A DNA stretch of 64,000 bases from Fluviicola sp. (GCF_029266855.1 NZ_JAQSWB010000010.1:56809-120808), one strand, 5' to 3'; shown: positions 16,204-23,361, counted from the first letter of the stretch. A program made the numbers and translations. Notes: generated from the letters alone by a model not told the origin.

Positions 16204-16661
16204 CGCAGCCATTTTAGCATGTGGGGAAAGGGTTTTTCTGTTGAGCAGAATCCCATCCATTCAAACAAGGGCAGACCTATGTAATTTCCGTTCTCAAATT
16301 GCTCAATCAGCCATTGAGATTCGTTCTTATATCCTTCCGGGTGAAACACCACTTCCGGCTTCAGGTCCAGGTGCATCAAAGCTGCATACGACCAAAGAAT
16401 TGCCGCCACTTCATCCCCGTCACTCGGCCAGGCCGGATCCATTTCACTTGTCCCGATCAAAGAACGCTGAGCTTCTTCCGTCACAGCCAGATGTCCGGCT
16501 TCATGCAAAAGATCTCCGGGATACTTCATGCGCTGCGGGTCCATCAGGATAGCGTTCCGCTCAAGAGCCAAACCAGGTAAAAAACAGTTATCAGGAAGTT
16601 CCCTTTCGATTACCGGAATTCCTATTTGATCTAAAAATTGTATGATTTTTTTGCGTTGCAT
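16200..16661 (-). CDS. HEAGH-motif metallopeptidase-like protein
   Basis: A 153-residue protein with the zinc-binding HEAGH at residues 53-57 in LLHEAGHLAV, after an LALERNAILMD strand. This resembles minimal zincins of the IrrE/ImmA type, but no DNA-binding domain is present. It shares a four-base stop/start overlap with the hydroxylase gene, so the two are expressed together and may act on the same protein; that is inference. The ATG at 16661 is chosen over an upstream TTG at 16700. Confidence 0.65.
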   Translation of the reverse strand: MQRKKIIQFLDQIGIPVIERELPDNCFLPGLALERNAILMDPQRMKYPGDLLHEAGHLAVTEEAQRSLIGTSEMDPAWPSDGDEVAAILWSYAALMHLDLKPEVVFHPEGYKNESQWLIEQFENGNYIGLPLFEWMGFCSTEKPFPHMLKWLR

Positions 16662-17000
16662 GAATAGTGAATCGTGTTTTTGGCAGGGATGAAGATACAA
16701 TTATTTAGAAATCTGTGGTAATTTGTTTTCTCCCACAGATGCACAGATTAGAGCGAGCCTACCGGCCTCGCTTAAATGGCGACTGGTAAGCGCCATAAAA
16801 AATCTGTGCATCTGTGGTAAATGGAAAGTGTTGTAATTCAGAAAATAGCTTGGGTGTGATTTACAGTCGCTACGTCTCAGGGTGGGGTATCCACGGGATA
16901 TAGTCGCTTTACCCACGCTCTATCTATACACTATCTATGAGGATCATTTTGGTTTTCAACAGCACAATTTACCATGCTACGGTAAGACAAAATAGAAGCC
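16662..17000. other. 339-base gene-free interval with nested palindrome
   Basis: Holds the R3 palindrome at 16733-16817 and short inverted words such as CTATCTATACACTATCTATG at 16920-16939. No gene recognised. Confidence 0.55.
16733..16817. repeat. nested palindrome R3 with two inner hairpins
   Basis: Outer arms are a perfect 17-bp inverted repeat (CCACAGATGCACAGATT at 16733-16749, complement at 16801-16817). Inside are two hairpins: AGCGAG-loop-CTCGCT (16752-16772, loop CCTACCGGC) and ATGGCG-loop-CGCCAT (16776-16796, loop ACTGGTAAG, the same loop motif in reverse). Related hairpins occur at 23341-23361 and 23505-23525. Confidence 0.8.
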
Positions 17001-17531
17001 TCACGAAACCCAGCCATTAAATGTCTTTGCCAGTTTCCAGCGCCCGTTTTTCTTTACATAAAGATGATCTCCGGCTGAGCCTCCCAGCATGCAATTGCAA
17101 TCATTTGTCCAATGGATCAACATCTTCTTTCTATCCGGTGAAATAATTGGGAAAGACATGTGTGTTACAAATCCTGAGTCCGCTTCGTAAACCGGTTTCA
17201 CAAAATCCTGATCGGGTTTGTAATTCTTGTGGAACCAACTAATCGTTTGCGGTTTTAATTCTTTAGCCAGTGGTTTCCGAATCTGCGCCTCCATAAACTC
17301 CACTTCTTCCGGGGTGAATTCCTTTTTCATTTCATCAGACAAAGCCAAGCCGGCAAAGCGGTAATAAATCTCACGCATCACCAGCGTATCATCAATGATT
17401 AACTCATTTAGCAAAGCATAGGCTTCATCTTCCGTTACCGGTTTTGGAGCAGGTTTGCAGCCCGAGAACTGTAAGCCAATAAACAGGCAGATTAGCGGAA
17501 TAAACAAGGTTTTTGGATTGAATGATCTCAT
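17001..17531 (-). CDS. lipoprotein of unknown function
   Basis: A 176-residue lipoprotein. From ATG 17531 the signal runs MRSFNPKTLFIPLICLFIG and ends in the lipobox FSGC. The mature part is rich in acidic residues and ends with a domain containing WTNDCNCMLGGSAGDHLYVK, reminiscent of small secreted 'ketosteroid isomerase/NTF2-like' ends but not assignable. It has Cys residues in CNC that could form a disulfide. It lies just before the accessory cassette on the opposite strand. Confidence 0.6.
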   Translation of the reverse strand: MRSFNPKTLFIPLICLFIGLQFSGCKPAPKPVTEDEAYALLNELIIDDTLVMREIYYRFAGLALSDEMKKEFTPEEVEFMEAQIRKPLAKELKPQTISWFHKNYKPDQDFVKPVYEADSGFVTHMSFPIISPDRKKMLIHWTNDCNCMLGGSAGDHLYVKKNGRWKLAKTFNGWVS

Positions 17532-17710
17532 TTGGTGGTGATTTGAAAATAGAAAGATAAAAAATTTCCAAGTATCCGTTTGCCTCCTGCGGTAAACCAC
17601 ATTGCTGAAATGTGGTAATTACTGAAAATGAGGACTGAAGGATCAACTAAAGATGTCTTTTGTTAGATTCGTGCGGCTAAGGCGTTCCAAACAAACTGAA
17701 ACTTAATTTT

Positions 17711-18565
17711 ATGATCTCTACGACAGCTCTTGCGAAAGAATTGAATATTGAGCCTAAATTACTCTTTGCTCAACTGGCATCAAATGGTTGGATTTATAAA
17801 AAAGAGAATAGTTGGCAACTAACTAAGGAGGGCAGATTAGCTGGTGGGGATTTAATTTACAATCCAAAATATGGTGAGTATATAGCTTGGCCTAAGACAC
17901 TAAAAATCAATGAACCTAAGACACAAATCACAACTATAAATTCCACTAAGATCGGTGAACACTTCTCAATTAAAAGTCAAAAAATAAATTTATTCTTTGC
18001 CGAACTTGGATGGATTGAAAAGAAAAGTAATGGTTGGCATTTGACAGCTGAAGGTAAAAAACAAGGTGGTTTTCAATTAGAAGTGAGCAATGGAAATCGT
18101 TATTGTGTCTGGCAAAACCAAATTCTAAATAATCAGTTTTTGAAACGTACAATTGAAATTGGTCTTGGAACCTATATTGAAAAAGAAAAAAAACCAGAGG
18201 ATCTGGATGATTTCCGTCAAGCTCACCCTCCAACTAAAAGAACTGCTGACGGTCATTATGTAAGAAGTCGAGCAGAAGTCCTAATTGACAACTTCCTGTA
18301 CACCAATGGAATCGTTCATGCTTATGAGCGGCGAGTAAATATTGAGGAATTAATGTATTGTGATTTTTACCTCCCAAAAGAAAAAATATTCATCGAATTT
18401 TGGGGATTAGAAGAAAACACAAAATATGAGGCAAGAAAAAAGGTGAAACTTGAATTATATGCCAAATATGGATACAAATTGATAGAAATCAAAAACTCTG
18501 ACATTGATAATCTGGATGAGATACTTGCAACGAAATTACGCAAGTATGGAGTGCAGGTTGATTGA
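17711..18565 (+). CDS. two-repeat winged-helix-like protein with C-terminal PD-(D/E)XK-type domain
   Basis: A 284-residue protein. Residues 5-62 and 79-138 are two copies of one small domain: each has a helix block, a GWI-K+-sW-LT-EG motif (SNGWIYKKENSWQLTKEGRL and ELGWIEKKSNGWHLTAEGKK) and a GGxxx...Y-W end, the pattern of phage antirepressor-like DNA-binding modules. Residues 184-284 resemble a restriction-endonuclease-like fold: Glu189 in RSRAE, Asp218 in CDFYLP and Glu229 in IEFWG, with Trp where ExK would have Lys. The gene is AT-rich, first in a co-directional cassette, and 36 bases before the channel gene. Nuclease activity is inferred. Confidence 0.6.
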   Translation: MISTTALAKELNIEPKLLFAQLASNGWIYKKENSWQLTKEGRLAGGDLIYNPKYGEYIAWPKTLKINEPKTQITTINSTKIGEHFSIKSQKINLFFAELGWIEKKSNGWHLTAEGKKQGGFQLEVSNGNRYCVWQNQILNNQFLKRTIEIGLGTYIEKEKKPEDLDDFRQAHPPTKRTADGHYVRSRAEVLIDNFLYTNGIVHAYERRVNIEELMYCDFYLPKEKIFIEFWGLEENTKYEARKKVKLELYAKYGYKLIEIKNSDIDNLDEILATKLRKYGVQVD

Positions 18566-18601
18566 ATAGCTATCTGAATAACGATAATTGATATTAAACC
18601 T

Positions 18602-19348
18602 ATGATTCTTTCTTTATTTTGTCTTATTTCTACAATTTTGATGATTGTACTTCTAACTCGAGAAAAAGCACCGAATATCAATGGTGCTTCAATTACTGTT
18701 TTTCAGAAACTCATAGGTTTTTTGGATTATCTAATCAACAGATCCAAAATTATTTCCTTGCTTTTATTTTCGAAGCCACTTAAAGAGAGTAATCCATTAA
18801 ATATTGAAAAGCTTGTTTGGTATCGACTAGGAATCGTTTCTGTTCTATCCATAATTTATGAATTTGTTAAATTACATTTTGAACCCAAATCGATATCTAT
18901 CTGCTTAACATTTATCAGCATTTATGTTTTTCTACTGCAAATAACTTTATTGATTTCTCTCCTAAAACCTCTTTTTGGAGTTCAACGAGTAAAGAATAGT
19001 TTAGAATTGGAGGAAGAAAAATCCAATAAGAAAATCATTTTGATCCCAACACCAAAAAGATCATTATTACTTGCTCTGGTGAATTTATTTGAAATAATCA
19101 TTTCTTGGGGAATCATTTATAGAACTTTAATGCCATGTCAAATTGATAATCTAAACGAAGCAAATTATTTCAGCTTAGTTACCCTAACTACTCTGGGTTA
19201 TGGCGATATAAATGCCGGCAATAATGAATTAGCACAAACAGCAGTGAGTATCAACCTTATTATTTTCGTAATTTTTTCCGTTTGTCATATTACAACAATT
19301 CTCGGTTCAATTACAAATAAGGAAACGGAAAACGAATCTATCAAATAG
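18602..19348 (+). CDS. two-pore-loop-type potassium channel protein (ion channel domain)
   Basis: A 248-residue membrane protein with the potassium selectivity filter TTLGYGD (residues 196-202) between a hydrophobic segment at 154-174 and the last helix at 212-235. Extra membrane segments lie at about 2-18, 74-90 and 98-120. There is only one filter per chain and no RCK/TrkA ligand-binding domain at the C-terminus, which ends 13 residues after the last helix, so gating must come from elsewhere. The next gene starts two bases after the stop codon begins its exit (one-base gap) and encodes a TIR-like domain. Channel identity is strong from the filter; its role in this cassette is inference. Confidence 0.8.
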   Translation: MILSLFCLISTILMIVLLTREKAPNINGASITVFQKLIGFLDYLINRSKIISLLLFSKPLKESNPLNIEKLVWYRLGIVSVLSIIYEFVKLHFEPKSISICLTFISIYVFLLQITLLISLLKPLFGVQRVKNSLELEEEKSNKKIILIPTPKRSLLLALVNLFEIIISWGIIYRTLMPCQIDNLNEANYFSLVTLTTLGYGDINAGNNELAQTAVSINLIIFVIFSVCHITTILGSITNKETENESIK

Positions 19349-19349
19349 T

Positions 19350-19676
19350 ATGGGGACTAATAAAGACATATTCGTTATATATACAACTCGTGACCATTTT
19401 ATCAACGAAGAGCTTCTTTTGAGAATTTATAATGATCTAAAAATTCACGGAAATGTTTTTATCGATTTACTGCACAATGATTCAATGAATAAGCAAGAAT
19501 ATGTTATCGAAAAACTTTATAAGTCATCAAGTATCGTTATTATAGAAACACCAAAATTGATTGAGTCGAAATGGGCGCAATTGGAAATAAAGTTAGCTAT
19601 TGAATTAAAAAAAGAAATTCTTGGTTATTATAGACCTAGTGCAGCTATTGACCTAATCAAGTTACAATCAATTTAG
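19350..19676 (+). CDS. stand-alone TIR-like domain protein
   Basis: A 108-residue protein that is almost only one TIR-like fold: first strand DIFVIYTTRD (residues 6-15), helix, second strand NVFIDLLHND (35-44), helix YVIEKLYKSS, third strand SIVIIETPKLIESKW, and helix WAQLEIKLAIE. Glu79 stands four residues after Trp75, the W-x-x-x-E position of the catalytic glutamate in NADase TIR domains such as SARM1. There is no sensor or oligomerisation domain. The gene begins one base after the channel stop. An alternative is a nucleotide-binding TIR-like fold without NADase activity. Confidence 0.7.
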   Translation: MGTNKDIFVIYTTRDHFINEELLLRIYNDLKIHGNVFIDLLHNDSMNKQEYVIEKLYKSSSIVIIETPKLIESKWAQLEIKLAIELKKEILGYYRPSAAIDLIKLQSI

Positions 19677-19687
19677 TGATTTTTTAA

Positions 19688-20440
19688 ATGAATACTGACC
19701 TCCAAACACTCCAACAATTCCTCTCAAAGCTCAATCAGTTTTCGGCAACCGTTCGATCCCGAAAAATTGAATCGGATCAAACATCTTGCAAGAACATCTT
19801 TAATAAAATTATCGAAATTCAAGGAAAAATTGAAAAGTATCAACGGGAAAACGCTACAGATTTCAATGTCTTCAACATCTTGCGTTATGGGCACTACGAA
19901 ACGCGTTTACACACCCCTTTTCTTTTCTCTTTGTTACATCCGGAAGGCACTCATCAACTTGGATTTAGGTTTGTAGAAATCGTTTTGAGTGATTGCCTTG
20001 AAAAACCAATAAAAGCCGAATTCATTCGAAACTACCGGATCGTTGAAGAACATACTACTCAAATTCATGGCAGAATTGATCTTTTTCTAATATTTGATTA
20101 TGACCAGCAATCATATGCATTAGCTATCGAAAACAAGATTAATGCAATTGACCAACCAAATCAATTGATGAATTACTACAATTATATGAACGAGTGTTAT
20201 GGAAAAAAGGCTACCAAGAAATTGATTTACCTTACGAAAGGCGGAAAATATCCATCAACAACTTCGTTATGTAATTACCTCTTAAATGAGTATCTAAAAG
20301 ATGGGGTTCTAGTGTTGAAATCCTATAAATGCAATGTGAATTCATGGATTGACCAGTTACTTGAAACGAAACCATCTGCAAGAATCAAATACATATTACA
20401 ACAATACCAACAAACCATTAATCAGTTTGGATATGAATGA
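19688..20440 (+). CDS. PD-(D/E)XK nuclease-family protein (PDDEXK_4-like), first part
   Basis: A 250-residue protein with a complete PDDEXK_4-type core: Glu71 in HYETRLHTPFL, Asp131 in GRIDLF, Glu148-x-Lys150 in IENKI, and the following AIDQPNQLMNYYNYM helix. Family members are usually 350-450 residues in one chain, whereas here the reading frame stops at 20440 and the sequence goes on in the next frame. It follows the TIR-like gene by 11 bases. Substrate unknown; many relatives lie near defence genes. AT-rich like its neighbours. Confidence 0.75.
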   Translation: MNTDLQTLQQFLSKLNQFSATVRSRKIESDQTSCKNIFNKIIEIQGKIEKYQRENATDFNVFNILRYGHYETRLHTPFLFSLLHPEGTHQLGFRFVEIVLSDCLEKPIKAEFIRNYRIVEEHTTQIHGRIDLFLIFDYDQQSYALAIENKINAIDQPNQLMNYYNYMNECYGKKATKKLIYLTKGGKYPSTTSLCNYLLNEYLKDGVLVLKSYKCNVNSWIDQLLETKPSARIKYILQQYQQTINQFGYE

Positions 20441-21032
20441 GTACGAAAAAGAGATGTTCCAATTCTTAACTGAAGAAGAGAATTTGAAAGGAATGATTAT
20501 AGCGAAGAATCAGTTTCCAGGAATTCGGGAAAAGTTAATTCAAGATTTTTGGAATCAGGTATATAGAAATGTAAAAACTGCCATTATAAATAAATCGGAC
20601 TGGGAAGTGGTTCTCGAAGGAAATATCAATTTATGGCATTCAAAACTCTACATCCGAGAGAAAGAAGGAAAAACACGAGTTTTAGATAATGGATTTCCTT
20701 CATTCATATTTTGTTTAGAGCGTTTAACGGCTGGATCTCCTTATGTTGCCTTTTGGATGAACCAGCATGAAAGCACAGAAAGTGATTTGACTAAGGTTCA
20801 CGAGCATTTGAGCTTAAAGAATTATCAAAACCTAATGTATGATGGAACGGGAAGTTGGTTTTTACTGTGGAGAGAATATCAAAACTTCAATCTTACAAAC
20901 GATGAATCTCTAGTACAAATCGTTCCAACAAAATTGGATGAAAAAGCCAAAGAATTTTCAGATGCGTTATTAGAGTTATTCAACACTCATATTGAAGACT
21001 ACAATTATTTTAGAACTCATTGCAAAAAATAA
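20433..21032 (+). CDS. C-terminal partner of the PDDEXK_4-like protein (overlapping frame)
   Basis: A 199-residue product beginning at ATG 20433, which overlaps the stop of the nuclease gene by eight bases (ATGAATGA). It has no signal peptide or membrane segment. Its content (GIREKLIQDFWNQVY, ...WEVVLEGNINLWHSKLYI, PYVAFWMNQHE, GTGSWFLLWREY) looks like the C-terminal half that PDDEXK_4 proteins usually carry. Either the two are separate subunits made by coupled translation or an old frameshift split one gene. The overlap is clean enough for both readings. Confidence 0.6.
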   Translation: MNEYEKEMFQFLTEEENLKGMIIAKNQFPGIREKLIQDFWNQVYRNVKTAIINKSDWEVVLEGNINLWHSKLYIREKEGKTRVLDNGFPSFIFCLERLTAGSPYVAFWMNQHESTESDLTKVHEHLSLKNYQNLMYDGTGSWFLLWREYQNFNLTNDESLVQIVPTKLDEKAKEFSDALLELFNTHIEDYNYFRTHCKK

Positions 21033-21065
21033 ATATTGTATAAGATAAATATTAAGATACTAACA

Positions 21066-22025
21066 ATGTCCAACCTCCTCCACCTCTTCTCCCGTCTCCG
21101 CCGCGATTACAAATACGGCGGTGCGCCGCACAAACCGGTCTTGCTTTTGGCAATCTTAGAGTTGGTTCGTAAAGGAGATATTCTAAACAATCGCATTGCT
21201 ATTACTCCTGAGTTGGTGTTGGAATTCAAATCTATTTGGAGCAAGCTGGTGGTGACACCTCATATTCCGAATTTTGCTTTGCCCTTTTATCACATGAAGA
21301 CGGAACCTTTTTGGAAACTCGTAACTTATACCGGGATAACGATACCTGTTACCTTTTCCAACAGCATCCGCAGCTTAAATGCTTTGAAAGAAAGCGTGGC
21401 TTTTGCGGAACTGGATCCGGAGGTATTTGTTCTGATGCAAGATCCCATTCAGCTGACCATTATGGAAGAAGCCCTGTTGGACCAATATTTCCCTGAAACC
21501 AAAAACCAATTTCATTCAACCGGATTGGATTTGGTTGCGGAACTCGAAACACAAATTCTGAGGGAAGATGCCGTTGTTTACCGCAAACGCATCAACGAAT
21601 TGAAGGAAACGCTTTCCAGGGAAGAATTCGAAGAAGAGATTTTTCTACGCGGAGGCATGTTTAAACGGGAGGTGCCGAAAATTTATGGATATCAATGTGC
21701 TATCTCCGGAATGCGGATCGAATCTTCTACAAATGCTCAAATGATCGATGCCTGTCACATAATCCCTTTTGCACTTTCAAAAGACGATACGATCACCAAT
21801 GGAATTGCTTTATCGCCCAACCTGCACCGGGCTTATGACCGCGGACTGATTACCATTACGGAAGACTATTTGGTGAAAATTTCCCCGGCTATTTCTGAAA
21901 ACGATTCTCCTTACTCCTTGGGTCAGTTCAACGGAAAACGGATCCTGCTGCCGGAGAACAGTCGGTATTATCCATCGCTTGAAAACCTGGGGTGGCATCA
22001 CCGGGAATGTTTTGTGGCTTTTTGA
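21066..22025 (+). CDS. HNH endonuclease (HNH_2-type) with N-terminal restriction-like domain
   Basis: A 319-residue protein. The N-terminal GGAPHKPVLLLAILELVRKG (residues 18-37) is a signature seen in putative HNH restriction endonucleases. The C-terminal HNH core has YQCAISG (Cys211), DACHIIPF with His231, NGIALSPNLHRAYDRGLI with Asn252/His254 and an Asp-x-Gly. ATG 21066 is used rather than the upstream TTG. Its base composition is closer to the chromosomal genes than the AT-rich genes before it, suggesting a separate origin. Typical relatives cut DNA in restriction or defence settings. Confidence 0.8.
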   Translation: MSNLLHLFSRLRRDYKYGGAPHKPVLLLAILELVRKGDILNNRIAITPELVLEFKSIWSKLVVTPHIPNFALPFYHMKTEPFWKLVTYTGITIPVTFSNSIRSLNALKESVAFAELDPEVFVLMQDPIQLTIMEEALLDQYFPETKNQFHSTGLDLVAELETQILREDAVVYRKRINELKETLSREEFEEEIFLRGGMFKREVPKIYGYQCAISGMRIESSTNAQMIDACHIIPFALSKDDTITNGIALSPNLHRAYDRGLITITEDYLVKISPAISENDSPYSLGQFNGKRILLPENSRYYPSLENLGWHHRECFVAF

Positions 22026-22045
22026 TTATTGATCATTGAAAAAAT

Positions 22046-22069
22046 GGGGAGATTAATCGCGCCCCTACA
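22046..22069 (+). repeat. REP palindrome R4, degenerate copy (5' side of RAYT remnant)
   Basis: GGGGAGATTAATCGCGCCCC-like core with the conserved centre GATTAATC and a CTAC tail, as in the copies at 24315 and 32987. Confidence 0.65.
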
Positions 22070-22082
22070 GGTTCCGGACAAA

Positions 22083-22304
22083 AAAACGGGAGGTTTCGCC
22101 GGTAATCACAACCCGATGGTTCACCTGAATTTATCCTGGGTCATTCGATGGTTTAAAGGTCGATGTTCCTTTGAAATTCGAAAATCAAATACTTCTTTTA
22201 AATGGCAACGCAATTATTACGACCGCATCATCCGTGACACCGAATCGTATGAACGTATTTGTCAATACATCCGGGATAATCCAGAAAATTGGGAGAAGAA
22301 ATAA
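22083..22304 (+). pseudogene. truncated REP-associated tyrosine transposase (RAYT)
   Basis: Only the C-terminal part of a Y1_Tnp/RAYT protein remains: GNHNPMVHLNLSWVIRWFKG, FEIRK, then FKWQRNYYDRIIRDTESYER and ICQYIRDNPENWEKK, which is the family's conserved end. The HUH-motif half is missing, so it cannot be active. REP-like palindromes lie on both sides (22046-22069 and 22312-22336), the usual arrangement of RAYT genes with their REP targets. Confidence 0.8.
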
Positions 22305-22311
22305 ACAGTGG

Positions 22312-22336
22312 TGGGCCACTCGATTAATCTCGTGCT
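22312..22336 (+). repeat. degenerate REP palindrome R4 (3' side of RAYT remnant)
   Basis: GGGCCACTCGATTAATCTCG keeps the CGATTAATC centre and resembles GGGCCACGATTAATCGCG at 24317-24334, but the right arm has decayed. Confidence 0.5.
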
Positions 22337-22465
22337 GTCGGTATCCGTATTATTCATACCCACGCTTATCCGCACCAAAATCCATTCTATTGAATAAGAA
22401 CATCAGGATGAGACAACCTATATAGTTATTTTAGGACAGAGCACAAGCATGATTATTCCAACTTT

Positions 22466-22512
22466 GAAGCATAGATAAAGTATGAATAAAGCATAGATGA
22501 AGCATAGATATA
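22466..22512 (+). repeat. four short tandem repeats (about 11-12 bp)
   Basis: Successive units GAAGCATAGATA, AAGTATGAATA, AAGCATAGAT and GAAGCATAGATA. The array is too short and spacer-free to be CRISPR. Words like CTATCTATGAGG at 16928-16942 are similar in reverse. Confidence 0.6.
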
Positions 22513-22720
22513 GCGACGTTTGTATATAGATTTAACACCCATGCAATATATTTAACCACATTGAATTCGTAATTAATCTATCTTCATAATCCGTTTTCAG
22601 GGATTCATGACATCAATAAGGCTGCTCATGACAAACAGGAACTTTACTTCCGTAAAAACCGCTTACTTTTGATTTACACTATTCACTCTTGCCTTTCAGA
22701 CGGACGCGGCCGGTCCAAAG

Positions 22721-22819
22721 AAAGGAGGTGAAAACGTGCGTGGAGTCTGCAAACCACGCAAAAAACAGCCTGCCCCGTTGGGATCAGCGGGGGGCGTTTT
22801 CCGAAAAGCCTACGAGTAG
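22721..22819 (+). promoter_or_regulatory. structured leader with perfect Shine-Dalgarno and 27-codon ORF
   Basis: AAAGGAGGTG (22721-22730) is fully complementary to the 16S rRNA tail, rare in Bacteroidota. Five bases on, a GTG (22736) opens a 27-codon frame ending at TAG 22817-22819. The same DNA holds three hairpins: GCGTGG/CCACGC (22739-22760), CCCCG/CGGGG (22773-22791) and CCTA/TAGG (22809-22820). It ends 24 bases before the next gene. It may be a regulatory leader (attenuator or ribosome-sensing element) rather than a true peptide gene. Confidence 0.5.
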
Positions 22820-22843
22820 GACTTAATTCACAAACTATTCACT

Positions 22844-23248
22844 ATGACAACATTTAATGCAAATGCACCCGAAAGTATCCAATTGGGTAACGGGGCACAA
22901 TTCTGGGTTTATTTATCGCCTGAAAACAATACTGCGAAAATGATCGGTACCTGGAGAGTAACTTTCTCACAGGGAAACTGGATCGGTACTATTTCAAGCG
23001 AGAACCCGACACAAATGCTGCAAACACCCAATCTTTCCGGAATTTTTGATATCAAAGTAGAATTACTGAGCGGTTCAACAGGAACATGGCGCCAGATTCC
23101 TCCTCAACAAGGAAGCACGAACGAGATCGGATGCAACAGCAATTGCGCATCTATGGTAGGTATCGTTGCAGACAGCACCAACCCACCTCCGGGAGCAATC
23201 AATGCGCATTTCTGGACAACCTGGGATGCATTTTGCAGCCGCGGCTAA
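22844..23248 (+). CDS. small protein of unknown function
   Basis: A 134-residue protein without signal peptide or membrane segment that I do not recognise. Alternating strands (AQFWVYLSPENN, GTWRVTFSQGNWIGTISSEN, FDIKVELLSGSTGTWRQIPP) suggest an all-beta fold. The C-terminal quarter is cysteine-rich (GCNSNCASM and DAFCSRG). It starts 24 bases after the structured leader, so it is the likely regulated gene. A terminator-like repeat follows it. Confidence 0.6.
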   Translation: MTTFNANAPESIQLGNGAQFWVYLSPENNTAKMIGTWRVTFSQGNWIGTISSENPTQMLQTPNLSGIFDIKVELLSGSTGTWRQIPPQQGSTNEIGCNSNCASMVGIVADSTNPPPGAINAHFWTTWDAFCSRG

Positions 23249-23277
23249 ACCACTTGTAGTTTATTTATTAGTTCAAG

Positions 23278-23310
23278 ATAACGGGGTGTCCATAATAATG
23301 GATGCCCTTT
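23278..23310 (+). terminator. terminator-like hairpin after the small gene
   Basis: GGGTGTCCAT-AATA-ATGGATGCCC with two G-U pairs, followed by TTTGTGTTTTT. A second copy at 23450-23481 belongs to the tandem duplication. Confidence 0.6.
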
Positions 23311-23340
23311 GTGTTTTTATCCCACAGATGCGCAGATGAA

Positions 23341-23361
23341 AGCGCGCTTACCAGTCGCGCT
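23341..23361. repeat. TACCAGT-loop hairpin (R3 family)
   Basis: AGCGCG-CTTACCAGT-CGCGCT. Compared with 23505-23525 the stem pair A-T is replaced by C-G, a compensatory change. Confidence 0.75.

Larger units (their letters stand above)
22305..22720. other. 416-base gene-free interval
   Basis: Contains the decayed REP at 22312-22336 and the short direct repeats at 22466-22512. No convincing gene; A/T-rich. Confidence 0.55.

Noticed and set aside
19350..19676. response-regulator receiver domain for the small protein
   Set aside because: The first strand lacks the acidic pair of receiver domains and the W-x-x-x-E helix fits the TIR-like fold better.
17711..22025. prophage remnant
   Set aside because: No structural, lysis, integrase or terminase genes; the antirepressor-like repeats alone are not enough.
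22466..22512. possible CRISPR array
   Set aside because: The repeats are only 11-12 bases, imperfect and without spacers; no cas genes are present.
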